DNA of 64,000 nt from Streptoverticillium olivoreticuli subsp. olivoreticuli (GTDB lineage: Bacteria > Actinomycetota > Actinomycetes > Streptomycetales > Streptomycetaceae): the NCBI RefSeq assembly GCF_003391135.1, contig NZ_CP031455.1, positions 6,847,501 to 6,911,500 of the forward strand, in the 5' to 3' direction. How positions within the stretch are numbered: the stretch's first letter is position 1; every line of letters begins with the position of its first letter. A program made the position numbers and the translations under genes. This document shows, piece after piece, positions 48,614 through 57,068 of the stretch. Under the pieces are notes generated by a model. The model ran no database searches. It was not told where the DNA came from and saw nothing but the letters and a program-made list of their open reading frames with translations.

Positions 48614-49848
48614 ACGCCACGGCCTCCGGCGCGATCGACCTCGAACGCCTGCGCCGCCTGCTCGGCGCCCCCGACCTCGCCTGGCTGGTCGAGCGGATAC
48701 GGCGGCGCCTCGAACGCGAGCAGCCCCTCACCGGGCCCGTGTCACTGGCCGCCCCCACCGAGGCCCAGCGGGCGGCGGCGGAACGCCTGCTGGGCCGCGC
48801 CCCGCGCGCCGGCCGGTCGCTGTCCGTACGGCTCGACGCCGTGGACGCCGTCCTGCGCCGCTCCGGCATCAGCCCGGACGGCCTCGCCGTGGCCGTCACC
48901 GCCCTGACAGGACCCGTCACCCCGATCCGCCGGGCCCGCGACGACGAATCCCGCGCCTGGGACGAGGCGTTCGAGCCACTCGACGCGCTCGGCCGCGACC
49001 TGCCCCACCTCGCGGGCTGGACCGCCCGGCTGCGCAGGGACGGTCTCGTGCGCCGCCTGGCCCGGACCCCCGACGCCGCCCGCCCCCTGCTGGCCGACAC
49101 CGCGAGAGCGCTCCGCGGGCTCCCGGCCGAACCCGCCCTGTCCGTGCCCGCCTTCGCCGCCCGCGAGCTCGGCAGCGCGCACGCACTGGACGACGGAACG
49201 CCTCTGGCCACCGTCACCCTGTCCGGCATCCGGGCCCTCACCGGCTTCCCCGACGGCAGCGGCGCCGCATGGCGGCGCGACGTGTGGGCGTCGGCGGGAC
49301 TGCTGCGCGACGACGTGTCCTCGACCGTCCTCGTCCTGAACGTGCGCGGCACCCCCGCCCTCGACTGGATGGCAGGGACGGGGGAGCCCGCAGTGCTGAC
49401 GCTCCGTCAACTCGTGCGCCGACCGCCGGCAGCGGCGCCGACGACGGTACGGATCTGCGAGAACCCCGCCGTCCTGGCGGCCGCCGCCGATGCCCACGGC
49501 GCCGACTGCCCGCCTCTGGTCTGCCTCCAGGGCCAGCCGTCCGCCGCCGCCCTCACTCTCCTGCGCCACCTCCACGAGGGCGGTGCGACGCTGCTCTACC
49601 ACGGCGACTTCGACTGGGGCGGACTCCGGATCGCGGGCGGGCTGCTGCGCAGCGTGCCCTGGCACCCCTGGCGGTACACAGCCGCCGACTACCGCGCCAT
49701 GACCGCCACGGCCCCCTCGCTGCCGCCCCTGACGGGCGCACCGGCCGCTGCCCCCTGGGACCCGGACCTGGCCACGGCCCTGGCCGAGCTCTGCGTCCGC
49801 GTCGAGGAGGAGGTGGCCCTGGAGCTTCTCCTCGCGGACCTCGCGTGA
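48604..49848 (+). CDS. jetD: Wadjet JetD-type Toprim nuclease (DUF3323 + DUF2399/TIGR02679)
   Basis: The 414-residue product has an N-terminal DUF3323-like part and a C-terminal DUF2399 Toprim-type domain. The Toprim acidic residues are intact: E286 in RICENPAVL and D335/D337 in YHGDFDWGGLRIA. JetD is the nuclease subunit that cuts plasmid DNA stalled by the JetABC motor. The start at GTG 48604 has AGGAG 5 nt upstream and overlaps jetC by 10 nt; GTG 48610 is an alternative. It ends 33 nt from the convergent LysR-like gene. Confidence 0.9.
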   Translation: MDVNATASGAIDLERLRRLLGAPDLAWLVERIRRRLEREQPLTGPVSLAAPTEAQRAAAERLLGRAPRAGRSLSVRLDAVDAVLRRSGISPDGLAVAVTALTGPVTPIRRARDDESRAWDEAFEPLDALGRDLPHLAGWTARLRRDGLVRRLARTPDAARPLLADTARALRGLPAEPALSVPAFAARELGSAHALDDGTPLATVTLSGIRALTGFPDGSGAAWRRDVWASAGLLRDDVSSTVLVLNVRGTPALDWMAGTGEPAVLTLRQLVRRPPAAAPTTVRICENPAVLAAAADAHGADCPPLVCLQGQPSAAALTLLRHLHEGGATLLYHGDFDWGGLRIAGGLLRSVPWHPWRYTAADYRAMTATAPSLPPLTGAPAAAPWDPDLATALAELCVRVEEEVALELLLADLA

Positions 49849-49881
49849 TCACACGCGGTGGGTCCGCTCATCGCCCCCGGT

Positions 49882-50691
49882 TCACGACCGGCGGCGAGGC
49901 TTGCCGCGCTTGGGGGCGCCGGAACCGCTGCGCGGATTCTTCCCGCCCTTGGCGCCGCCCCCGCCCTTGGCACCGCCGGAGCCGCTCCGCGGATTCCGGC
50001 CGGCCGACTTGCCCGCCGCGGGCTTGCGCTGCGCGCCGCCCGCCTCGGTGCGCCCCCGCTTGGGCTGCGCCGCGGCCGGGGGACGGCCCCGGGTGCTGTT
50101 GACGGTCCGGCCGCGCACGATCCCGATGAACTGCTCCACCAGGTCGGTGGTCTCGTCCTGCGGCCACGACAGCGCGACGCGCGACTCGGGGGCGTCCGTG
50201 AGCGGCCGGTACGTGAGGTCCTTGCGGTGGTGCAGGCGGGCGAGCGACTGCGGGACGACGAGCACTCCCACCCCCGCCGCCACCAGCTCGATGGCGTCCG
50301 CCGTCGTGGCGGGCCGCTCGATCGCGGGCCGCCCCGGCAGCCGCTCCCAGCCGAGGGTGTCGTCGAGGGGGTGCAGGACGATCTCGTCGGCCAGCTCCTC
50401 GGCGGAGACCTCCTCGACCGCCGCCACGACGTGGTCCTTGGGGACGACGACCACGGTCGTCTCGGTGTAGAGGGGGATCGCGCTGAGGTCGTCCCGGTCG
50501 ACCGGCAGCCGTACGAAGCCCGCGTCGGCGCCGCGGCCGCGCAGCAGGTCACACGCCTCGGCGGCGGGCACCGCGACGAGAGTCAGCGGGATTTCGGGCA
50601 GCCGCTCGTTCCAGATCCGCACCCACTTCGTGGGCGTCACCCCCGGGACGTAGGCGAGCCGGAACGAAGGGGATACATCCGAGCCTGTCAC
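49882..50691 (-). CDS. LysR-type effector-domain protein without DNA-binding domain, basic tail
   Basis: The 269-residue product starts directly with a periplasmic-binding-like fold as in the effector half of LysR regulators (FRLAYVPGVTPTKWVRIWNE, ADAGFVRLPVDRDDL, TETTVVVVPKDHV, VAAGVGVLVVPQSLA). The N-terminal winged helix is absent, and no candidate for it lies upstream. Residues about 198-269 form a Gly/Ser/Lys/Arg-rich tail with the repeat NPRSGSG. The GTG at 50691 is the only good start; TAACCT lies 6 nt before it, so the message may be leaderless. A ligand-sensing protein is likely; nucleic-acid contact by the tail is a guess. Confidence 0.78.
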   Translation of the reverse strand: MTGSDVSPSFRLAYVPGVTPTKWVRIWNERLPEIPLTLVAVPAAEACDLLRGRGADAGFVRLPVDRDDLSAIPLYTETTVVVVPKDHVVAAVEEVSAEELADEIVLHPLDDTLGWERLPGRPAIERPATTADAIELVAAGVGVLVVPQSLARLHHRKDLTYRPLTDAPESRVALSWPQDETTDLVEQFIGIVRGRTVNSTRGRPPAAAQPKRGRTEAGGAQRKPAAGKSAGRNPRSGSGGAKGGGGAKGGKNPRSGSGAPKRGKPRRRS

Positions 50692-50729
50692 TCCGCAAGG
50701 TTAGCCGCTCGTGGTCGGAGGTAGCGCAC

Positions 50730-51146
50730 ATGCTCGATACCCTTGACACCATGAAGTCGCACCAGACCACCCAGACGATGAAGCCCGCTACCGCGGCGAA
50801 GAAGCTGGGTGTGTACCTCGAGGCCACCCCCGCCGAGTTCCAGGAGGGCGTCGTCTCGCGCGCCGAACTGAACGCGCTGCAGGCCGACCCGCCCCAGTGG
50901 CTGCTGGAGCTGCGGCGCAACGGCCCGCACCCGCGTCCGGTGGTCGCGGCGAAGCTCGGCGTCTCCATCTCGGGTCTCGCCCGTGGCGGGGTCACCGAGG
51001 CGCTCACCACGGAGCAGATCGACGCCCTGAAGCAGGAAGGCCCCGAGTGGCTGCAGCGGGAGCGCGCCACCCAGGCGGAGGTCCGCAAGGAAGCCGTCCG
51101 CGTCAAGGAGAAGAAGGCGGAGCAGGCCGACCAGCCGCGTTCCTGA
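50730..51146 (+). CDS. DUF5997 family protein
   Basis: The 138-residue basic protein (MKPATAAKKLGVYLEATPAEFQEG, split: TAAKKLGVYLEATPAEFQ; then VSRAELNALQADPPQWL) matches a small actinobacterial family of unknown function. It has helix-turn-helix-like segments (VAAKLGVSISGLARGG) and a Lys/Glu-rich tail. The ATG at 50730 has GGAGG 8 nt upstream; an in-frame ATG at 50751 is also possible. It is divergent from the LysR-like gene, and such pairs are common in Streptomyces. Confidence 0.8.
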   Translation: MLDTLDTMKSHQTTQTMKPATAAKKLGVYLEATPAEFQEGVVSRAELNALQADPPQWLLELRRNGPHPRPVVAAKLGVSISGLARGGVTEALTTEQIDALKQEGPEWLQRERATQAEVRKEAVRVKEKKAEQADQPRS

Positions 51147-51188
51147 CCTCTGGCGGGAGCCGCTCCGGTGCCCCCTTACCCTTGAGGA

Positions 51189-52715
51189 ATGACCAGCAGC
51201 GGTGACCGGAGCCAGGCAGTGGACGTCAAGGGAACATACGAGGTGCGCACCTACGGGTGCCAGATGAACGTCCACGATTCCGAGCGGCTCTCCGGTCTGC
51301 TGGAGGACGCGGGCTACGTCCGCTCGCCCGAGGGCACCGACGAGGGCGACGCCGACGTCGTCGTCTTCAACACCTGCGCGGTGCGGGAGAACGCCGACAA
51401 CAAGCTCTACGGCAACCTCGGCCGGCTGGCCCCCATGAAGACGAAGCGGCCCGGGATGCGGATCGCCGTCGGCGGCTGCCTCGCCCAGAAGGACCGCGAC
51501 ACGATCGTCAAGCGGGCGCCCTGGGTGGACGTCGTCTTCGGCACGCACAACATCGGCGCCCTGCCGGTGCTGCTGGAGCGCGCCCGCGTCCAGGAAGAGG
51601 CACAGGTCGAGATCGCCGAGTCCCTGGAGGCGTTCCCCTCGACGCTGCCGACGCGGCGCGAGAGCGCGTACGCGGCCTGGGTCTCCATCTCCGTCGGGTG
51701 CAACAACACCTGCACCTTCTGCATCGTCCCGGCGCTGCGCGGCAAGGAGAAGGACCGCCGCCCCGGCGACATCCTCGCCGAGGTCGAGGCGCTCGTCGCC
51801 GAGGGCGTCACCGAGATCACCCTCCTCGGGCAGAACGTCAACGCCTACGGCTCCGACATGGGCGACCGCGAGGCGTTCTCCAAGCTGCTGCGCGCGTGCG
51901 GCGCGATCGAGGGCCTGGAGCGCGTGCGCTTCACCTCCCCGCACCCCCGGGACTTCACCGACGACGTCATCGCCGCGATGGCCGAGACGCCCAACGTGAT
52001 GCCGCAGCTGCACATGCCGCTCCAGTCCGGTTCGGACACCGTCCTCAAGGCGATGCGCCGCTCGTACCGCCAGGAGCGCTTCCTGGGGATCATCGACAAG
52101 GTCCGCGCCGCCATGCCGGACGCCGCCATCTCCACCGACATCATCGTGGGCTTCCCCGGCGAGACCGAGGAGGACTTCGAGCAGACCATGCACACCGTGC
52201 GCGAGGCCCGGTTCGCGAACGCCTTCACGTTCCAGTACTCCAAGCGGCCGGGCACCCCGGCCGCCGACATGGACGGGCAGATCCCCAAGGAGGTCGTGCA
52301 GGCGCGCTACGAGCGCCTGGTCGCCCTCCAGGAGGAGATCTCCTGGGACGAGAACAAGAAGCAGGTCGGCCGGACGCTGGAGGTCCTGGTGGCCGAGGGG
52401 GAAGGCCGCAAGGACGACGCGACCCGCCGCCTCTCCGGCCGTGCCCCCGACAACCGCCTGGTGCATTTCACCAAGCCGGACGAGCCGGTCCGGCCCGGCG
52501 ACGTGGTGACCGTCGAGATCACCTATGCCGCCCCGCACCACCTGCTCGCCGAGGGCCCGGCGCTCGCCGTCCGCCGTACGCGCGCCGGTGACGCCTGGGA
52601 GAAGCGCAACGCCGCGCCCGCCGAGAAGCCGTCCGGCGTGATGCTGGGCATCCCGACGATCGGGGCCCCCGCCCCGACGCCGGCCCCGGCCGCCGCGGGC
52701 TGCGGCTGCGACTGA
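51189..52715 (+). CDS. miaB: tRNA-2-methylthio-N6-dimethylallyladenosine synthase MiaB
   Basis: The 508-residue radical-SAM methylthiotransferase modifies A37 of tRNAs already carrying the isopentenyl group added by MiaA (gene at 54432). The N-terminal cluster cysteines are in TYGCQMNVHDSE, NTCAVRENAD and VGGCLAQKD; the radical-SAM triad is in VGCNNTCTFCIVP; a TRAM domain follows. The C-terminus is a Pro/Ala tail ending GCGCD. It is related to rimO at 16870 but has the MiaB-type signature. Confidence 0.96.
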   Translation: MTSSGDRSQAVDVKGTYEVRTYGCQMNVHDSERLSGLLEDAGYVRSPEGTDEGDADVVVFNTCAVRENADNKLYGNLGRLAPMKTKRPGMRIAVGGCLAQKDRDTIVKRAPWVDVVFGTHNIGALPVLLERARVQEEAQVEIAESLEAFPSTLPTRRESAYAAWVSISVGCNNTCTFCIVPALRGKEKDRRPGDILAEVEALVAEGVTEITLLGQNVNAYGSDMGDREAFSKLLRACGAIEGLERVRFTSPHPRDFTDDVIAAMAETPNVMPQLHMPLQSGSDTVLKAMRRSYRQERFLGIIDKVRAAMPDAAISTDIIVGFPGETEEDFEQTMHTVREARFANAFTFQYSKRPGTPAADMDGQIPKEVVQARYERLVALQEEISWDENKKQVGRTLEVLVAEGEGRKDDATRRLSGRAPDNRLVHFTKPDEPVRPGDVVTVEITYAAPHHLLAEGPALAVRRTRAGDAWEKRNAAPAEKPSGVMLGIPTIGAPAPTPAPAAAGCGCD

Positions 52716-52832
52716 CGGGCCACAGGGGGAGAACCGGGACGGCCCGCGGTACGACGAGGACACCGTGCCGGTCGCACCGCCCTGACCGTGCGGCTTCCCC
52801 TGACGCCGTACAGCGCTTGTTAGGGTGCCGAC

Positions 52833-53543
52833 ATGCTCGTCGCCGCCGCTGTCTGCCCCTGTCCGCCCCTGCTGGTGCCCGAGGTCGCCTCCGGGGCCGC
52901 GCCCGAGCTCGACGGCCTGCGGGCCGCGTGCCTCGACGCCGTTGCGGTGCTGGCCGCGGCGCGCCCGGACCGGCTCGTGGTCCTCGGCCCGGCCGACTCC
53001 GCCGGACAGGGGACGCACCCCCAGGGCGCGACCGGATCCTTCCGCGGTCTCGGCGTGGACGTCGACGTACGGCTCGGACACGGCGACCCCGCCGGAGACC
53101 GGGAACTGCCGCAGTCCCTGGCCGTGGCGGGCTGGCTGCTGGGGCGTACGGACTGGGCCGCCGCGCCCGTCGAGGGCCTGGGCGTCGGGGACACGCTGGA
53201 GGCCGGGCGCTGCCTGGACACCGGCCGGGGACTGGTCGCGGGGGACGACAGGGTCGCGCTGCTGGTCATGGGTGACGGCAGCGCCTGCCGGACCCTCAAG
53301 GCCCCCGGATACCTCGACGACCGGGCCGAAGGATTCGACGCCGAGGCCGCGCGGGCGCTGGGCGCCGCCGACACCGGCGCGCTGGCCGCGCTCGACGCGG
53401 AGCTGGCCCATGAGCTCAAAGCCGCGGGGCGGGCACCCTGGCAGGTCCTCGCCGGCGCGGGGGAGGGGGCCGGCCTGAAGGGCGAGCTGCTCCACGACGA
53501 CGCCCCCTACGGTGTGGGGTACTTCGTCGCGACCTGGTCCTAG
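52833..53543 (+). CDS. LigB-like (class III extradiol dioxygenase fold) protein
   Basis: The 236-residue protein resembles the LigB/DODA fold: LVAAAVCPCPPLLVPEVA at the start, PDRLVVLGPADS, VALLVMGDGSACRT, and DDAPYGVGYFVATW at the end. The usual metal histidines are mostly not visible, so enzyme activity is doubtful. It sits between miaB and miaA in many actinobacteria. A possible -10 TAGGGT lies 11 nt before the ATG. Confidence 0.72.
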   Translation: MLVAAAVCPCPPLLVPEVASGAAPELDGLRAACLDAVAVLAAARPDRLVVLGPADSAGQGTHPQGATGSFRGLGVDVDVRLGHGDPAGDRELPQSLAVAGWLLGRTDWAAAPVEGLGVGDTLEAGRCLDTGRGLVAGDDRVALLVMGDGSACRTLKAPGYLDDRAEGFDAEAARALGAADTGALAALDAELAHELKAAGRAPWQVLAGAGEGAGLKGELLHDDAPYGVGYFVATWS

Positions 53544-53679
53544 CGCGGGCGCCGCCCCGGAGAGGGGCCCAGGGCCGCGCTGACGGCGTACGACTGCCCC
53601 GCCGTGGTTCGGGTTGCCCCCGCACCTGTACGGACGGGAGAGCGGCTCACAGGGCCGCCCGCTCCGCGAGCGCGGAAAC

Positions 53680-53719
53680 GACGACGGGCCGCGGAGCTCC
53701 TGCTCCGCGGCCCGTCGTC
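53680..53719. terminator. Bidirectional terminator
   Basis: The 18-bp perfect stem gacgacgggccgcggagc / gctccgcggcccgtcgtc has loop tcct. There is no T-tract, as is usual in Streptomyces. It lies between two convergent genes (LigB-like and MT0933-like). Confidence 0.85.
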
Positions 53720-53728
53720 GACGAGATC

Positions 53729-53974
53729 TCAGGAGGCCGTGGAGCCCGGACCGTCGTCCTTGCCGTCCTTCTCGGCGAGGCGGTCGATGGCGTCCTTGGC
53801 CTTGCCGGTGCCCGTCTGGATCTGGCTGCTGTACTTGCCCTTGGTCTTCTCGTCGACGACCTTGGCGGCCTTCTCCAACCCCTGCTCGATCTTGTCCCCG
53901 TGCTGCTGCGCGAGGTCGCCGACCTTGTCCTTCACGGGACCGAGCTTGGCCTTGAGATTGTCCAACAGGCCCAT
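53729..53974 (-). CDS. MT0933-like antitoxin family protein
   Basis: The 81-residue Lys/Asp-rich helical protein (MGLLDNLKAKLGPVKDKVGD, then KAAKVVDEKTKGKYSSQIQTG) matches the actinobacterial family named after MT0933, annotated as antitoxin. No toxin-like gene is next to it, so the name may not describe its role here. The start has gaggg 6-10 nt upstream. It is followed on the same strand by no other gene; the 80-residue gene at 54006 lies upstream. Confidence 0.8.
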   Translation of the reverse strand: MGLLDNLKAKLGPVKDKVGDLAQQHGDKIEQGLEKAAKVVDEKTKGKYSSQIQTGTGKAKDAIDRLAEKDGKDDGPGSTAS

Positions 53975-54005
53975 GGCGCCTTCCCTCGTCTTTCCTGGTC
54001 GGAAG

Positions 54006-54248
54006 CTACTTACGGGCGCCCTCACCGGCCTCGCTGTCCGCCGCCTTCTCCGCGGACTGCTGCTTGGGAATCTCGACTCCCTCGGCCGGTGCGGCCTCCG
54101 CCTCGGCTTCGCCGGACTTCTCCGGCGCCGCCTCGGCGGTCTCGGTGGTCGCCGCCTCGTCGGCCGATTCCGTCGTCAGAGTGGCTGTCGCCGCCTCTTC
54201 GGTTGACGCCTCGGCCTTCTTGCGGCGAAACCTTGAAAACACGCCCAT
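54006..54248 (-). CDS. Small acidic, low-complexity protein of unknown function
   Basis: The 80-residue product starts MGVFSRFRRKKAEAS and continues as an Ala/Glu/Thr-rich disordered chain. A basic amphipathic start could bind membrane. ggag precedes the ATG. It lies 31 nt upstream of the MT0933-like gene on the same strand, so the two are probably one operon, and is divergent from miaA. Confidence 0.7.
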   Translation of the reverse strand: MGVFSRFRRKKAEASTEEAATATLTTESADEAATTETAEAAPEKSGEAEAEAAPAEGVEIPKQQSAEKAADSEAGEGARK

Positions 54249-54431
54249 ATCTACTCCATTACCTTACTGGTGTGAGCGAAGCCCCGCGTCGCCCGGAGCG
54301 TCCCATTGCGCCGCTTCCGGACACCGGCCCGTGAACCGGCTCTCGGAACCTCGCAACAGGCAACGAAACCGACAGCGTCGCGTCACGTCGCTCGTTCGAG
54401 GGGCGCGCCAAAGGTTTGCGAGACTGATGCG

Positions 54432-55382
54432 GTGAAAAACCCGGTGAAAAACGCACGTCCCGCCCCGCGGGTCATCGCCGTCGTCGGCCCCACGGCGGCC
54501 GGCAAGTCCGATCTCGGCGTCGCCCTCGCCCAGCACCTGGGCGGTGAGGTGGTCAACGCCGACTCCATGCAGCTCTACCGGGGCATGGACATCGGCACCG
54601 CCAAACTGACGCTCGACGAGCGTCAGGGCGTACCGCACCACCTGCTCGACATCTGGGACGTCACGGAGGCCGCCAGCGTCGCCGAGTACCAGCGGCTCGC
54701 CCGCGCCGAGATCGACAGACTGCTCGCGGAGGGCCGCACCCCCGTGCTCGTCGGAGGGTCAGGTCTCTACATCAAGGGCACGATCGACGCCCTCGACTTC
54801 CCCGGCACCGATCCGGCCGTACGCGCCCGCCTGGAGGCCGAACTGGCGGAAGCGGGCCCCGGCGCCCTGCACGAGCGGCTCGCCGCCGCCGACCCCGCCG
54901 CCGCCCGCGCGATCCTGCCCGGCAACGGCCGCCGCATCGTGCGCGCCCTGGAGGTCATCGAACTCACCGGCAAGCCGTTCACCGCCAACCTGCCCGGTGA
55001 AAAGCCCGTGTACGACGCGTTGCAGATCGGTGTCGACGTCGAGCGCCCGGAGCTGGACGAGCGGATCACCGTCCGGGTCGACCGCATGTGGGACGCCGGT
55101 CTCGTCGACGAGGTGCGCGCCCTGGAGCGCGAGGGCCTGCGCGAAGGGCGCACCGCCTCGCGGGCGCTCGGCTATCAGCAGGTGCTCGCCTTCCTCGCCG
55201 GGGAGTGCACCGAGGAGGAGGCGCGCACCGAGACCGTACGGGCCACGAAGCGGTTCGCGCGGCGGCAGGACTCGTGGTTCCGCCGGGACGGCCGCGTCCA
55301 CTGGCTGAGCGGCGCCGCCGACCGGAGGGCGGAACTTCCCGGGCAGGCCCTGATGTTGCTCGAACGGGCGGTCACAGCCTGA
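54432..55382 (+). CDS. miaA: tRNA dimethylallyltransferase MiaA
   Basis: The 316-residue enzyme adds the dimethylallyl group to A37 of tRNAs reading UNN codons, making the substrate of MiaB. Motifs: P-loop VVGPTAAGKSDL, NADSMQLYRGMDIGT, GGSGLYIKG, and RATKRFARRQDSWFRRD near the C-terminus. The GTG at 54432 is the most likely start; GTG 54444 is possible. It is divergent from the small acidic protein gene. Confidence 0.95.
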   Translation: MKNPVKNARPAPRVIAVVGPTAAGKSDLGVALAQHLGGEVVNADSMQLYRGMDIGTAKLTLDERQGVPHHLLDIWDVTEAASVAEYQRLARAEIDRLLAEGRTPVLVGGSGLYIKGTIDALDFPGTDPAVRARLEAELAEAGPGALHERLAAADPAAARAILPGNGRRIVRALEVIELTGKPFTANLPGEKPVYDALQIGVDVERPELDERITVRVDRMWDAGLVDEVRALEREGLREGRTASRALGYQQVLAFLAGECTEEEARTETVRATKRFARRQDSWFRRDGRVHWLSGAADRRAELPGQALMLLERAVTA

Positions 55383-55490
55383 TCACGTGATGGCATCGGG
55401 ACGCTATGCAAGCCCTTCCGGCCTGCGTGGGCGTGCCATCATCAAGCGGTCGATCGAGCGGTGAAGTCCGAGTGGGGAGGGCGCGTGGCG

Positions 55491-55946
55491 ATGGAGGCCG
55501 GCCCTCGTGACAGACCACAGCAGCCGCCGCAGGGTGAGCCGGAAGCTCTCACTCCGGACGGCCCCGAGGAGACCGACGGCTCGGTGACCGGTGTCACCGT
55601 CCCGGTGCCCGCCTCGTTCCGGGAGCTGCGCCCCCAGCGCAGGCTGCGCGCCTGGCAGCTCGCTCCCATCGTCGCGCTGGCCGCCACCGGCTCGCTGATG
55701 TTCGCCTTCCCGCTCGCCTTCGAGTTCGGGGACGGCGGGCCGGTCGTGGCCATGCTCGGACTGCTCATCAGCTGCTGCGCCGCGGGCTGGGCCGTGATGG
55801 CGGCCCGCCGCGTCGGCTACACCTGGCCCGGACTGCCGCCCCGAGGCTCGGGCAACCGCCCGGACTGGCGGTACGTGGCCGCTTACGTGGCCGTCGTCGC
55901 GGTGGTCGTCTTCCTTGCCGTCTGGCGGGTGGCACGCCTGCGCTGA
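55491..55946 (+). CDS. Putative membrane protein, three spans
   Basis: The product of about 151 residues has a polar Pro/Glu-rich N-terminal tail of about 50 residues and three hydrophobic helices (LAPIVALAATGSLMFAFPLA, VVAMLGLLISCCAAGWAVMA, YVAAYVAVVAVVVFLAVW). GGGGAGG upstream serves ATG 55491 or GTG 55485; GTG 55461 is also in frame. No family recognised. It lies between miaA and dapF in the same direction. Confidence 0.7.
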   Translation: MEAGPRDRPQQPPQGEPEALTPDGPEETDGSVTGVTVPVPASFRELRPQRRLRAWQLAPIVALAATGSLMFAFPLAFEFGDGGPVVAMLGLLISCCAAGWAVMAARRVGYTWPGLPPRGSGNRPDWRYVAAYVAVVAVVVFLAVWRVARLR

Positions 55947-56003
55947 GCGCGGGCGCCCGGCCTCGCCGGGATCCCTGTCGGCGGTGCCCCGTACCATCGA
56001 GGC

Positions 56004-56885
56004 GTGAGCACCGCGCAGATCGCCTTCCTCAAGGGTCACGGCACCGAGAACGACTTCGTGATCATCCCCGACCACGACGGCCTGATCGAGCTGTCACCGG
56101 CCGCCGTCGCCCGGCTGTGCGACCGCCGCGCGGGCCTCGGGGCCGACGGCGTCCTGAGGGTCGTGCGGTCCGCCGCCCACCCTGAGGCGCGTGCCATGGC
56201 CGACGAGGCCGAGTGGTTCATGGACTACCGCAACGGCGACGGCACCATCGCCGAGATGTGCGGCAACGGCGTCCGCGTCTTCGCCCGCTACCTCCAGCGC
56301 GCGGGCCTCACCGGGTCCGGTGACCTCGCGGTCGCGACCCGCGCGGGCGTCCGCCGGGTGCACATCGCCAAGGAGAGCGCGGGCGGCGACGTCACCGTCT
56401 CGATGGGCAAGGCGCTGCTGCCCGACGGGGACGTCACCGTCACGGTCGGGGACCGCGGCTGGCCCGCTCGCAACGTCAACATGGGCAATCCGCACGCCGT
56501 CCTCTTCGTCGACGACCTCGCCGACGCGGGGAATCTGTACACCGCGCCCCTGGTCACGCCCGCCACCGCGTACCCGGACGGTACCAACGTCGAGTTCGTC
56601 GTCGACCGCGGCCCGCGCCACGTCGCCATGCGGGTGCACGAGCGCGGTTCCGGCGAGACCCGCTCCTGCGGCACGGGAGCCTGCGCGGTGATGGTCGCGA
56701 CGGCCCGCCGGGACGGCGCGGACCCGGCGCTCACCGGCGTCCCCGTCAGCTACACCGTGGACGTGCCCGGCGGCCGTCTGGTGATCGGCGAGTCCCCGGA
56801 CGGGTCGGTCGAGATGACCGGTCCCGCGGTGATCGTCGCGGAGGGCACGTTCGACGCCTCCTGGCTGGGCACGGCGCTCGGCTGA
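56004..56885 (+). CDS. dapF: Diaminopimelate epimerase
   Basis: The 293-residue enzyme converts LL- to meso-diaminopimelate for lysine and peptidoglycan. The two catalytic cysteines are C86 (MCGNGVRVFARY) and C222 (SCGTGACAVMVA). KGHGTENDFVII is at the N-terminus, with a family-typical FDASWLG end. In Streptomyces the wall contains LL-DAP, so this serves mainly lysine synthesis. The start is GTG 56004, and TACCAT 6 nt upstream suggests a leaderless message. Confidence 0.95.
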   Translation: MSTAQIAFLKGHGTENDFVIIPDHDGLIELSPAAVARLCDRRAGLGADGVLRVVRSAAHPEARAMADEAEWFMDYRNGDGTIAEMCGNGVRVFARYLQRAGLTGSGDLAVATRAGVRRVHIAKESAGGDVTVSMGKALLPDGDVTVTVGDRGWPARNVNMGNPHAVLFVDDLADAGNLYTAPLVTPATAYPDGTNVEFVVDRGPRHVAMRVHERGSGETRSCGTGACAVMVATARRDGADPALTGVPVSYTVDVPGGRLVIGESPDGSVEMTGPAVIVAEGTFDASWLGTALG

Positions 56886-57068
56886 CCGCCCCGCACTACC
56901 GCGACTCCGCGCAACCGCCGAACTCCTGGCTGCGTGGCTCGCTCGAATGGGTGATCCGTTTCACTCTGGGCGAGAGCGGGTGAGCGGCGCGTGATGGGCT
57001 CGGTAACATCAAGCACCGGGGTCTGGAGGCGATGGGCCGGCCACCGGTCGACGCTGCCGGAGGTGCCC

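Noticed and set aside
53729..54248. A toxin-antitoxin pair made of the MT0933-like gene and its small neighbour
   Set aside because: The neighbour (80 residues) is an acidic disordered protein without toxin-like fold or motif, so a TA pair is not supported.
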